In this document: piece by piece, positions 34,459 through 45,400 of the stretch | Numbering within the stretch: position 1 is the stretch's first letter | Layout of the letters: each line of letters begins with the position of its first letter | Assembly: GCA_030549175.1 (NCBI GenBank) | Contig: JAUKUA010000004.1 | Coordinates: 4,712,001-4,776,000, forward strand | Direction of reading: 5' to 3' | Length of the DNA stretch: 64,000 bases | DNA from: Lasiosphaeris hirsuta | Lineage: Eukaryota > Ascomycota > Sordariomycetes > Sordariales > Lasiosphaeriaceae | The notes under the pieces: model-generated | Seen by the model: only the letters and a program-made list of their open reading frames with translations | What the model was told of the DNA's origin: nothing | The model's database searches: none | Made by a program: the position numbers and the translations under genes

Positions 34459-35014
34459 CCTTTTCCTGGTCAGTCAATCCTGGTTTGCTAGCCATTGTTG
34501 GAGACTCCCATTTTTGTGTACGTAAAAGTGCAAAATGTCACGGCAACGCAGCCACCATTACCCCTCACGTAAAAGCCAACTACGTAGTGTTGCAGGTGCT
34601 GCCCAACTTGTAGAGTGATACCAAAGCTTGCAAAGTATGGATATATGCGAATGTACATGGTAAAGCGAGCCGGCCACTTAACGAAGTTTGGAAGCTTGTG
34701 TGCGAAAAATGCAATAAGATATTAAAGCCCCTAACAATTTACTGGTGCTTTTACATGCGCAGACTACCACCCTTTATCGACGTGGCTGACTCCCTCATAT
34801 TGTTGAGTGGAGAGCATTAAGTTAGCAAGTAGACACCATCACTTTGGTTGGGACGCTCTGACTAGCTCAGTCACGTATTCTGTTCCTAGCACTGTATTGT
34901 AATAGGAGGGCAAAAAAATTGTCGCTTTTGCCTTTTATGTTGGAGGGACCATCAGTTTGCCTGCATCAGGTCAACCAAGGGGGCTCTCCCACACAGTTAG
35001 GTTATTAATTGATA

Positions 35015-38000
35015 CTAATGAGCAGTGCTGCTTTGACATTCCTGCCCCCGTACAGTGATGTTAGAAGCCTCGCAAAGCGCCCGAAAGAGACTGTCTGGCT
35101 TGGAGTAGAGCTCTGGTAAGGAACCAAACTCGGCGACCCTGCCGCTATCCATCACAACGACCCGATCGCATGCAGCAACGATGGAATCCAGTCGATGTGC
35201 CACGGTGAGAACGGTAGCCTCCCCTAACACGTCGTTCAACACCACCTGAAGCTCCGCGTCAGTCCTGCCATCGATGGACGCCGTAGCCTCGTCTAAAATG
35301 ACAATCTTAGACCGCCTCGCAAGGGCGCGGGCGATGGATATCAAAGACCGCTGGCCGTGGGAGAGATTGGCGCCGTTCTCTTTAACGTCCGAGTCTAGAG
35401 TCAGGCTCAGACCGCTACCGCTGGGCTCAGTGTCGTAGTTCTTCTCGAGTTCGCATGAATCACTCCCGATGTCATTGCCTTGCCCACTTGAACTTGCCCC
35501 GTTCGTGTCTGATCGGCTACCGGCAAGTCCAACCCTCCTCAAGCACTGGTGCAGCCAGCTGTCATCATACTGCTGGAACGGATCCAGGTTGTACCGGATG
35601 GTCCCGGCCAGGAGGACGGCGTCTTGGCCAATGACGGACAAGCTCGACCGCAGCAGATTCAGACCAACCGTGTGAATGTCCACTCCGTCGATAAGGATCT
35701 TGCCGCTTGTGGGCTCTGTGATCCTCAGCAGAGCGGATATTACTACTCCATGGTGAGCTAGGGCAGGGAGGAAATGGAGTCTTGATGGTGGTAAAGAGGG
35801 AGAGTGGCTAGATGAGGTAACGGGGGCTTACACGTTGTCTTTCCTGCACCAGTACGCCCTACAATACCGATTTTTTCGCCAGACTCTATATCCAACGTGA
35901 TATCCCTGAGTGCTGGTTTTAGGCCGGGGCGATGACGAAGCGTTAGCGACTGAAACTGTACATGACCGGCCCGCGGCCATCCACTGGCCTCTAGGCCCTC
36001 GTCCACGCCGTCGACCTCGTGTGCAGGTTCCTGCTCGATGTTGTACGCATAGTGAAGCATCCTCTCGACCGAGTTCATGTTGTTCTCAATCTCGGCGCTC
36101 TGGCGAATCATATTTCCAAAGACGGCCTGCGCCGTAACGACGTACGACAGCACCACGCCCCCGGACGACGGATCGATGGTGTCTCGGAGACCCACGACGA
36201 GCAGGGCTGAGGCGAGGACGAGCGTCGCTCCGCTGAGGTCCAGGCGGAGATTCAGCCAGCGCTGACACGCCACCGACAGCCAGTAGGCGGTCGCCTCGGT
36301 GTCGACACGGCGGGCGTTATCTCCGACGAAGCGCGACACGGCGCCCAGGGCCTTGAGAGTGGGCAGGCCGGATAGGGACTCGCCAAAGTGCTCGTATATG
36401 CGGCTGCGGAGTAGGTTGTTGAGGCGGCGCAGCTCGCGCGACGAGGGCTGGTAGTACATGCCGGTCCAGATGTAGACAAGGAGGAGGGCGGCGGCGATGG
36501 CCACAAACGCCGGCACCACGACAGCCACCACGATGATGGTGCCCATGGCCTGCACGGCCGTCGAGAGGAATAGCCGAAGCGTCTCGCCCACGATGTTGTC
36601 CACGGCGTCGACGTCCTTGCTGAACCGGTGCGTGATGCGACCTTGCGGCGTCGTGTCGAAGAATGCCACGGGTGCGTGCAGCACCTTTGACATGGCTGCG
36701 TGGTGGAGTTTGTTCGAGCACCAGAAGCAGAACAGGGCGAACGTTGCGCTCATGCAAAACAGGCCGATGGACTGCCCGATACCGAATGCCGCGTAGCCTC
36801 CCATGTACGCGACCCCCGAGATGGATGTGTATTTGCTGCCTTGCCACCAGCCCAGCCACAGCGGCGAGACAATACTTGATCCCTGGTATAGTATGATGGC
36901 CGCGACGAAGAGCGGCACAGTCAGCCGGGCGTTACCCATCTGCACGTAGCGGACATAGGTCTTGCTGCTGACAGGACCAACGAGTCTCTCCTCTCTCTGC
37001 ATGATCTCGTTGCCTCGGCCCTCTTGCTTGACATCCTCAGACTTTTGGGCGGCAATCTCCTCCTGCTCCTGCATCTCCTCGGCCTTGGGTTCTTGATGTG
37101 GTGGTCGCCCAGAGTCACCACCACCACCACCACCACCACCACCACCACGGATTGATTCCGAGTCCAAATCTGGTGCTGATGGGGACCCTACAAAGAGAGA
37201 AAAGGGACCACCCCCACCGGCTAGACACTCATAGGAGCCCTGTTCCATAATGCGGCCGTTTTCCATGTAGACAACATGATCGGCCTGCGAAGCGAACACC
37301 ATTGAATGCGTCACCAGGACGATGGTGGCATCCTTGTTCCGCCGCGCCTGGTTGACGACCATGTCAAAAACGCGAGCACCAACGTGGGCATCCAGGGCAG
37401 AGAAGCAGTCGTCGAGGAGTAGCAGCGGGCTCTTGCCGTATATTGCCCTGGCGAGACTTATCCGCTGCTTCTGGCCGCCCGACAGGGACACACCCATCTC
37501 GCCAACGATGGTCATATCACCCTCGGGTAGCCTCTCTAGGTCCTGGTGCAGACAGCACCGTGCGAGAACTTGGTCGTACCATGCGAGATGCAGGGGCCTG
37601 CCAAAGACAATGTTCTCCCGCACCGTCTCGCTGAGTAGCCAGGCGGTCTGCGGGGCGAAGGCGAGCTGGGACGATGACAATGAGTTCTCGTGCCGTAGCC
37701 AGCAGGAGCGTGCCTGAATACGCTGCATGTCTCCCAAGAGCGCCCTGAAGACCGAGGATTTTCCCGATGCCACGGGCCCTACGATACAGACGAGCTGGTT
37801 TCTCTTCACCACGAGCGAATCGAGGTGCAGCCTCTGGCTCTGGCTCTGGCTCGCGCGCCCCTTGCTGTGGGATCCAGCTGGGTGCGACATGTTGACTTGC
37901 TGAGCATTCCCACCAGCGTCGCCGGCCACGAGTTCATCGTCATGGTAGTATGCAAAGGTGGCATCCTCCATTTGAATCACCACATCAGCTGGCGATCCAT

Positions 38001-39450
38001 CGCCTGTATCCTCGCCAAGCTCCGAGTGCAACCCAGCAACGCCGGCAGTAGGGGCCGCCTCCGAGGCGAGCATGAAGACGGCTAAGCGCTCGAGTGCTGC
38101 GCGGGCATCTGCGAGTGCCGAGAGCGCGGTGGGCAGCACCTGGAGCGGCGTCCTCAGCAGCAGGAAAAAGGCGAGGGCGGAGAAGACGACGCTGGCTTCC
38201 ATGCCATTCTCAGTCGTGGCTCCGTGGCAGACGATGCTGGCGGCAGCGGCCAGCGTGGGAGCCGTGTACGAGACTGCCGTGTTGAGCGCCCTGAGAAGCA
38301 TCCTCTTGCGGAGGTAGCCAACCTCATCGGACCTCAGCTTTCCGATCTTTGCGAGCAGGCTTTTCTCGTACCCGTTGGTCTTGACGAGGCGGACGGCCGA
38401 CACAGCCTCCACGACGGCCTTGACCCGGGCATCGGTGAAGGGCATGCTGGCCCGGCGCAGGCGCAGTAGCCGTCGTACCATGACGGTCTGCAGGGGATAC
38501 AGCAGCGCCAGCAGGCCGAACCCGGCCAAGGCGCTGTAGCCCAAGGACCATACCGTCAGGGCGAAGCAGAGCAAGATCTGGAGGATGCTGGTCCATGCAG
38601 CGTGGAAGAAGCCGCAGCAGAAGTCCACGCGCGTCACGTCGGCGCTCATGAGGCTTATCAGCTTGCCAGTATCGAGGCCGTGCTTCAGCTTGGCCTTTTC
38701 GGTGAGCTGCATCGCCGCCCTGCGGTAAATGGTATGCATGAGGGCGCCTCGTAGTAGGATGCCGGTCGTGTACGAGCGGTAGAAGCCGTGAACGTTGGAC
38801 GTGATGGAGTAGACGAGCAGGAGAAACAGGCCCACCGCGTAGCCGAAGCCTGCGCGCAGGGCCTGCCGGGACGGGTCAGACAGTGTGTTGATGAGAAACC
38901 GGATGAGCAGCGGCGAGAGCATCTGCGACAAGTCTCCGCCCAGCTTGAAGAGACCACCTAGCCAGAACCACCGGAAGCAGACACGGTTGAGAGCAAGGGC
39001 CAAGACGGCCGCGTCAGTTGTGCGCCTCGCCCAAAAAGGGCGCCATGCCATTAGCCCAGAGGGAGCCACTCGATTCCTATTGCTCTCCAGCCTCGCCGAC
39101 CAGCACTTTTCGAGTCGATCCGCAAGGTCCTCAACCAGCCTGGTGCCGGGCATGCAATATAGATCGTCGACCTGAAGGGGTCTGGTGTAGCCCGTTCCTA
39201 TGACAGGGCTCAGCCAGTGGAAAGTCAAGATCGATAACCAGTTCGCCGTCGACTCTGGCAATGGCGCCCTCTCCCCGACCACGCCAAAAACACCCTCATC
39301 CCCCACGTTGCCCGGGCTTGAAGTTGGGTTCGAGCTCGGTGCCGCCAGTCGCCTCTCAATAGGTTTCGTGGATACAAACGGCACCCTTCTGTACCACTTT
39401 TTGGGAGGGAATCTTTTCCCGCCATGGCTCGTCATATTGGCTGCTGTCAT
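35015..39450 (-). CDS. Full-length ABC transporter, ABCC/MRP type, 1448 aa
   Basis: Two exons, 39450-35832 and 35742-35015. The intron (GTAAGC...GTAG) restores the second Walker A as GRTGAGKTTLISALLRI. The order is TMD1-NBD1-TMD2-NBD2. TMD1 spans roughly residues 150-450. NBD1 has Walker A GPVASGKSS (about 555), signature LSGGQKQR (about 660), Walker B LLLLDDCFSALD with Asp in place of the catalytic Glu, and H-loop THS. TMD2 spans about 830-1100. NBD2 has signature LSHGQRSLISIARAL, Walker B VILDEATASID and H-loop AHR. So NBD1 is the degenerate ATP site and NBD2 the hydrolytic one, as usual in ABCC exporters. A run of about 10 Gly lies in the linker after NBD1 (near 37,120-37,148). It shares a promoter with the acyltransferase. 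A role in exporting siderophore or hydrolysis products (as proposed for SitT/AbcB-type carriers in siderophore clusters) is inferred. Confidence 0.9.
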
Positions 39451-40506
39451 TAGTTGGGTTGGGCCTGTTATTGTTGTTGTTGCCCTTCAGAGAATGTCGG
39501 GTTGGAACAAGAGGCACATGTTTTTGACGCCCCCCCCCCCCCCCCCCCCGGTGAAATCCTCTGCCTAGATACAGCTTATTTTCATTACCTACATATCCCC
39601 ACTGGACGAAGGAGCACGCACATTTGGTTTTTGAGCAATCAGTATAACGATTCTCTCCCAAGGGTGAATCGTGATCGGTGACTCGGAGTCAGGCCCTGAA
39701 ATTCGGCTGCCAAGTGAAGCCCCCACGGGCCCCTGGCCCCTTGGAATTTAACACCTCGGAACTTTCATGACACCCACCCGCTCCGAAGACGGCAGCCCAG
39801 TGGGCGATCTGCGCTGTTTTTCCGGTTGGAGAACGGAACATTTCTCTCATTGGCAGAGGGGATTATAATCAGATAATCTGATTACCGATCGCCACAACCC
39901 ATCACTGCCACGCCGACGGTGTTGCCAGTTCACCAAGGAGCGATCCTCTACGCTCCCGCCCACTATGACGTGGAAAATTACCAAATTGCATCGCCTTTTT
40001 GCAGGCTGTTGACTTGGGCCAGATGGGGGATCCGCAACGCGTCATTCTCTATGAGGACTGACGACGCGAGACTATTATCGATCTTCCATATTCTTTCCTG
40101 TCAAGTTAGCAGGTGTGTGACGTCTGGGCACCTTGGGTGATGCCTGCTTGGGTGAACCTGCCACGCGCCTGCTTGCGCGACATGCTCAAGAGGCAAAATG
40201 CTTTGGTTGAATGCTGCAGGTAATAAAACAAGACCCTGCCCGATCCGTTTAGGCCAGACAGCTTGCAGAGACGGATAACAGTTTTACAAGATTTTTGTCT
40301 CCGACATCATTATTCTCATTGCGCTGACTTCTCGGATTCTGTGTGGGGCCCACTTTCTTCTATCATCTGCAATCGTCTACTCTGTAAGCGTCATCCTTTT
40401 CTAGTAATAAGCATTCCGCTGGGCTTGGGTATTTCACGTGAAAGCTGGAGAAGTACCGTTGACTTGGGAAACTGATCGAATCAGGGGCAATCCAGTCTCA
40501 TTGAAA
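39451..40506. promoter_or_regulatory. Divergent promoter between ABC transporter and acyltransferase
   Basis: About 1.05 kb separating two divergent start codons. It contains a C-rich run (39,530-39,549) and one iron-type GATA palindrome (39866-39884), about 420 bp from the ABC start and 620 bp from the acyltransferase start. One element could co-regulate both genes. Confidence 0.6.
39866..39884. promoter_or_regulatory. 19-bp perfect palindrome containing ATCAGATAA
   Basis: TAATCAGATAATCTGATTA has 9-bp perfect arms around a central A. ATCAGATAA occupies 39868-39876 on the plus strand. It is a strong candidate site for a GATA-type iron repressor, placed in a shared promoter. Confidence 0.7.
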
Positions 40507-41799
40507 ATGGGTCATGCCGTTGACACGCCACCCCACGTCGAAATAATGCGGCTGAAGGTGTCCAACGAGACATGCTTCAAACTACCTGACGGGGAGACGG
40601 AGGTGTGGATTGCCAGCACCAGCAATGGCAAGGACTATGTCGTCGGATGGGGAGACACATCGCTGGCTCAGTGGACGAGCGATGGAACGCAAACTAGACT
40701 TTCCCCAGCCATGGTCAACGACGACATTGCCGAGTTTGGCAAGGTCGTCCGGCTCCAGCTTTTGGGCTTGGATGTGGCTGGCGGCCCTGGCTCGCCATTT
40801 GGGTTTGGCGGCCAGCACCCTGACCCTGACCTCGCGCTGGCATGGGTCTCGGTGTACGCCCTGTGGCTGCATCCCGACTGGAGAGAAGACGACGCGATCG
40901 CCGTCTCGGTGGACAGTGAACGGGTGGGCGAGTACATGCAGTGCACCGGCTTGGGAATCGTATCACCATTCCTGCCGGGCGGAAAAACATGCGAACCGCG
41001 AGATATCATCTACTGGCTCTCCCGCGAGGCATTCTGGCAGGGAGCCGGCGCGCCAGACTCGCAGCACTGGCTCCGCGCCCGGCCCGAAGCGACCAGCTTC
41101 CCGGGCTTCAATGGGACGCTGGGAGTGTTCGCCAACCAGCTGGGGTTCACGCGCAAGGGCAACGTCTGCACCGTCCACCCGGTGCGGCCGCCGAAGCCCA
41201 GGCCGGGCACCGTCATCTACTCGCGGTTCATCGTCGAGCTTGGCCAGCAGCTGCGGATCCTGCACATTGACGCGGAGAATCCCGTGCACTTCGAGACGTA
41301 CAAGCGGTGGCAGAACTCGGACCGCGTCAACGCCTCGTGGAAGGAGCGCGGGTCGGACGAGCACCACCGTGCCTACTTGGCGGGGCAGCTGGCCGACCCG
41401 CACAGCATGTCGTGTTTGTTTGAGTGGGACGGCGAGCTGGCTGGCTACACAGAGCTGGGGTGGGTCAAGGAAGACAACGCGGCCTGCTTCTTCAGCGCCG
41501 ATTGCGGCATCGTGGTGGGCGAGCACGACCAAAACTCGCACATCTTTGTGGGCGAGGAGCACCTGCGGGGCGGCAAGAGGTACCAGGCGGTGGCGACGTC
41601 CATCAAGCATTGCTGCTTCCTGCGGGAGCCTCGGACCAAGCAGGTGATTGCGGAGCCGCAGTTTGACCTGGCCCATGTCCATATCCAGAGTAAGTACTTG
41701 CCGCAGGAGAAAAAGAAGCGCTTCCACCTCCCGCACAAGACGGCGATTCTTTTCGCCCTTCAACGGGATCGCTTTTTCCAGGAGGCGCATTTCGTGTAG
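40507..41799 (+). CDS. Hydroxyornithine N5-acyltransferase, AlcB/IucB/SidF-SidL type, 430 aa
   Basis: Intron-less. The first ATG (40507, AAAATGG) gives 430 residues. The C-terminal 180 residues have the AlcB/IucB/RhbD siderophore acyltransferase domain (GNAT fold): HHRAYLAGQLADPHSMSCLF, ELAGYTELGWVKEDNAACFF, HIFVGEEHLRGGKRYQAV and FLREPRTKQVIAEPQFDLAHV. Fungal relatives are SidF (anhydromevalonyl-CoA) and SidL (acetyl-CoA), which acylate the N5-hydroxyl amine of ornithine to form the hydroxamate iron ligand. The N-terminal half is the usual poorly conserved extension. I could not find a C-terminal PTS1, so cytosolic action is likely. The acyl donor cannot be decided from sequence. It lies between the ABC transporter (divergent) and the NRPS (same strand, 650 bp downstream). 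Confidence 0.85.
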   Translation: MGHAVDTPPHVEIMRLKVSNETCFKLPDGETEVWIASTSNGKDYVVGWGDTSLAQWTSDGTQTRLSPAMVNDDIAEFGKVVRLQLLGLDVAGGPGSPFGFGGQHPDPDLALAWVSVYALWLHPDWREDDAIAVSVDSERVGEYMQCTGLGIVSPFLPGGKTCEPRDIIYWLSREAFWQGAGAPDSQHWLRARPEATSFPGFNGTLGVFANQLGFTRKGNVCTVHPVRPPKPRPGTVIYSRFIVELGQQLRILHIDAENPVHFETYKRWQNSDRVNASWKERGSDEHHRAYLAGQLADPHSMSCLFEWDGELAGYTELGWVKEDNAACFFSADCGIVVGEHDQNSHIFVGEEHLRGGKRYQAVATSIKHCCFLREPRTKQVIAEPQFDLAHVHIQSKYLPQEKKKRFHLPHKTAILFALQRDRFFQEAHFV

Positions 41800-42448
41800 A
41801 TAGGAGACATATAGTACATAGCATCAATGCTCGACGCTTTCTCTTCTCTTCATGGTACCCTTGACATAGTAGTATTCCTGTCTCATTATCCCTTGGTCTC
41901 ATTAGGCCCCGAGCGCCTGGAATTTTCCACCAGCTGAGGCCCCATTCGCCCCAGCGAGCCCACACAAAGCCTTTCCCTATTGGTCCAGGGCGGGTAGGGT
42001 CGATGATGTCAATTCTGATAATCTTATCAGATCATCTGATTGCAGATCCCTCTTGGCAAAATCGCGGCGAGAGCGCCAGGCGAGAGCGCCAAAGGGCGGG
42101 GCTAGCTTTGCCCCATTGAACTTGAAGATCCCCCACGCTTTCTTTGGAGAACCTGGCATGGTTCATGGAGGGGCGTGTGAGCTGAGGACTGAATGGAGTC
42201 CATAGCAACACCCTACCCCCTGGAGCCTAGGGAGGGCTTTGACTGCCTCACAGCCTGAGCGATCACGGCAGGAATGCCTTTGCCGTCTGCGAATAAAGGA
42301 AGCCAGCAGCCTGGGATAAAGGGCCACTTTTTCTGTGTAGCCACGGAAGCCCCCTAACTCATACAACCTTAGCCACAGGCAAATTTTTTTTTTTTTTTTT
42401 TTTCAAAAATTTCAGACGAACCAGACAACAGTTTTAGTTTATGGCAGC
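41800..42448. promoter_or_regulatory. Promoter region of the NRPS
   Basis: Contains a head-to-head GATA pair, CTGATAATCTTATCAG (42015-42030), extended on one side to a perfect ATCTGATAA on the minus strand (42024-42032), about 420 bp upstream of the NRPS ATG. A T-rich run (about 42386-42404) lies close to the start codon. Confidence 0.6.
42024..42032 (-). promoter_or_regulatory. SreA/GATA-type iron-regulatory element ATCTGATAA
   Basis: TTATCAGAT on the plus strand. The near-match TTCTGATAA at 42013-42021 abuts it in opposite orientation, making the CTGATAA inverted pair. Confidence 0.7.
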
Positions 42449-45400
42449 ATGGAGAACGCAGCATCGAAGCCACCGCCGCCATTAACGCAGCTCAGGCCAC
42501 TGCATTCCCACCAACAGCCTTCCAGCCAAAAGCTGGAAACACCACGGTCAGGAGTGCATGGTCATCTCCAAGACGACGCTCAGCTGGTGCACTGGCCAAG
42601 CCCTCATGAACCAAGGCCTGATGAGTACATAGCCGTCAAAGCATTTGTAAAGCTTGTCGCCCGCATAGTGGTCCTCGACCCTGGCGAGGCATATTGTATC
42701 CAAGACACCCCGCGCCGTGGTTTCATCTTGGCTCATTCCGCTGGCGCAGCCCGCGAGGAAGAGGACAAGAACGAGGAGGGAGCCTTGCGATTCATCGACT
42801 GTCCGGATCATCGTGACCTCCCAACTGATTTTTCGATTGGCAGCGGAAAGGTGCGTTCATCTGAAGGAAGCTAAGCGAGCCAAGGTGGAAAGCCACAAGG
42901 TGTCGTAGTTCATGTGGCTGACACACAAACTCAGGCCTTGCAGCTTCATATCAATGCGACAACCAGAGAGGTATGGCTGACGGCGCGGGCCAATGTCATG
43001 CCTGCGACGGCTCTCGAGGCTTTGGGTCACATGCTGGACGACCTCATCCTCGGTCTGCAGCAAGGCCGAAGCAGACGTGTTGGATGGACGCAACCTTCTG
43101 TGCTCAACTTTCCACCCAAGTCAAAGCCCCCACCTTTGTTTCCCCGGGAGGTGATCTGCTCAAACAGCCAGCAGGATAAGAAGTGGGAGAGTGATGGGGA
43201 TGGGCCGGCTCTGCTTCATCGGTGGTTTGAGCAGCGCGTGGCAGAAAATCCTCAGAGGACAGCCCTCGACTTCCTTGAAGACCTCGAAACCGGCAAGAGG
43301 ACCCAGTATACATATCAGGACGTGGAGAACGCCGCCAATGCGTTGGCAGCCAAGCTAGTCTGCGCCTGTGCGCAGTCGCAGCCACAGTCACAGCCGCCCA
43401 CCAAGACCGTTGCCGTGCTAATGGGACCCTGCCCTGAGCTGTACGCCAGCTACCTAGCTGCTCTCAAGGCCGGGATGGCCTTCTGTCCCATCCCCGTGGA
43501 CGCTCCGAGAGAGAGAATGGAGGCGCTGATAGCGGATCTGAAACCAGCTGGTCTCCTTGTCTCTGCATCATGGCAGCGAGATTCGTCGCCGTCGTCATCG
43601 TCATGGCACACCCCTATTGCCCAGATCAACGTAACCCCGTATCTTGCAGCGTGCGACGCCAGATCGGGCAGACAGCCACTACCACCACTTTCTACCATGG
43701 AGACTGATGTGGCCTATATCCTATACACGTCAGGAACCACTGGTATGCCAAAAGGCGTAGCCGTCAGCCACATTTCCGCAGCGTGTACCATTTCCGCCCT
43801 AAGCGCTCGCTACGGACTTGTCTCGTCAACATCACGATCCAATGAGCCTATCAGGTGGTACCAGGGCGCGGCGCCAACCTTTGATATTTCCGTCTTTGAA
43901 ATCTTCTGGACTCTCAGCACCGGCTCGACACTCTGTTGCGCCCCTCGCGAGTTCACCCTGCAGGACATTGACAAGGTCGTTAGGACTCTGGAGGCCGACA
44001 TGACCAATATCACGCCCAGCTTCGCCAGCCTGCTAGACCCGTCGTCGATCCGTGGCCTCATGGTCGGTGGAGAGACGCTGAATACGCGCCTCCTGCGAGA
44101 CTTTGCACGCTACAATCCCACCGCGAGGAGTGGGCATGGTGGGCACAAACCCAGCGGAATCTACAACGGATACGGACCCACTGAGGCGGCCATCTACTGT
44201 ATCGCCCAGGCCCACGTCCCGGAAGCGCAGCGAGGTTCTGTACTAGGGATGCCTCTCGCGACGTGCGGCTGCCTTATCGTCGACGAGCGGGTTTCGTCCC
44301 AAGCTCAGACGGGGAGCTTGGAACCCGTGCCAATGGGGGCAATAGGAGAGCTGGTGATTACCGGCCCGCAGGTAAGCAGAACGGGCTACCTGAACCGTCC
44401 CGGCGAGACGGCGGCCGCCTTCGTCAACGACGTGCGATGGGGTAGAGCGTATAGGACTGGTGACCGAGCCAGGATCGTATGGGACCCCCGCGGCGAGCCC
44501 GTGGTGGAGTTTCTGGGCAGGATATCCGACGATCAGGTCAAGCTCAGCGGGAGACGCGTGGAGCTGGGCGAGGTGGAGAGCGTGCTGGCGAGCAAGGTGG
44601 AAGGCATACGAGAGACGATGTCTTGTGTCTGGAAGAAGCAGACGCCGTCGGAGGCCGGCTCGGAAAGGGTTGTGAGTCTTGTCGTCCTTGAGCCGCGTGC
44701 CGGTTTGGACTTTGAGCTTGTCCGCCGGAGGTGTCTGGAGGTTGCGCGACGGCACCTGCCGGACTATATGAGGCCGTTTGCCATCCTCCAGGTTGACGCC
44801 CTCCCAAAGTCTGCGTCCGGGAAGCTCCATCGCAAGGCTGCTTCGGCATACGCGCGTGAGGCCGTGAAAGCTCAAGATCATAGCCTGCCGTGGCGGCCAT
44901 CCGAGCCCATGCAGGACGGAGCCTCCGGGCATGACGAACCCCTACCGGACCCCGGAGATGCCATGCTGGAAGAAGAGCTTACGGATATCGTGTCCAGAAC
45001 TCTCCGTGGTATTAGTAGCTCTGCCACTACCAAGGTCACAATCACGGCTACCACGCCACTCGCCGAGGTTGGCATGGACAGCCTCGTCGCCATGAAACTC
45101 TTGCGGGACATGCGGAAGCGATGGGCCAGCTCCGGATCGGCAGCAAATCCACATTGGCATAGGCGTCTGCAACCATCCGTGGCCCTTCTTCTTGACTCGG
45201 GAGCCAGCATCCGCTCCGTCTTCTTCCCCTCAACCCAAAATATTGATGTCTCGGCCAGACTAGAGGCCAAGAAAGCCGACACACACCGCCAACTCGCCGA
45301 ATTCTCCCCTAGATACGTGCCCGAAGCACTCGAGAAGCTTCATCTCGCCAGCGAGACCGACATCGAGATGGTTCTGCCCACAACGTGCACGCAGAGCCAG

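Larger units (their letters stand above)
34051..35014. other. Promoter region of the siderophore MFS gene
   Basis: Nearly 1 kb between the MFS start and the ABC-transporter stop. It holds two perfect ATCWGATAA elements (34393-34401 and 34450-34458, opposite orientation). No open frame of interest. Confidence 0.6.

Noticed and set aside
40963..41790. Minus-strand frame of 275 codons opposite the acyltransferase
   Set aside because: Antisense of a well-supported domain; no motif of its own.
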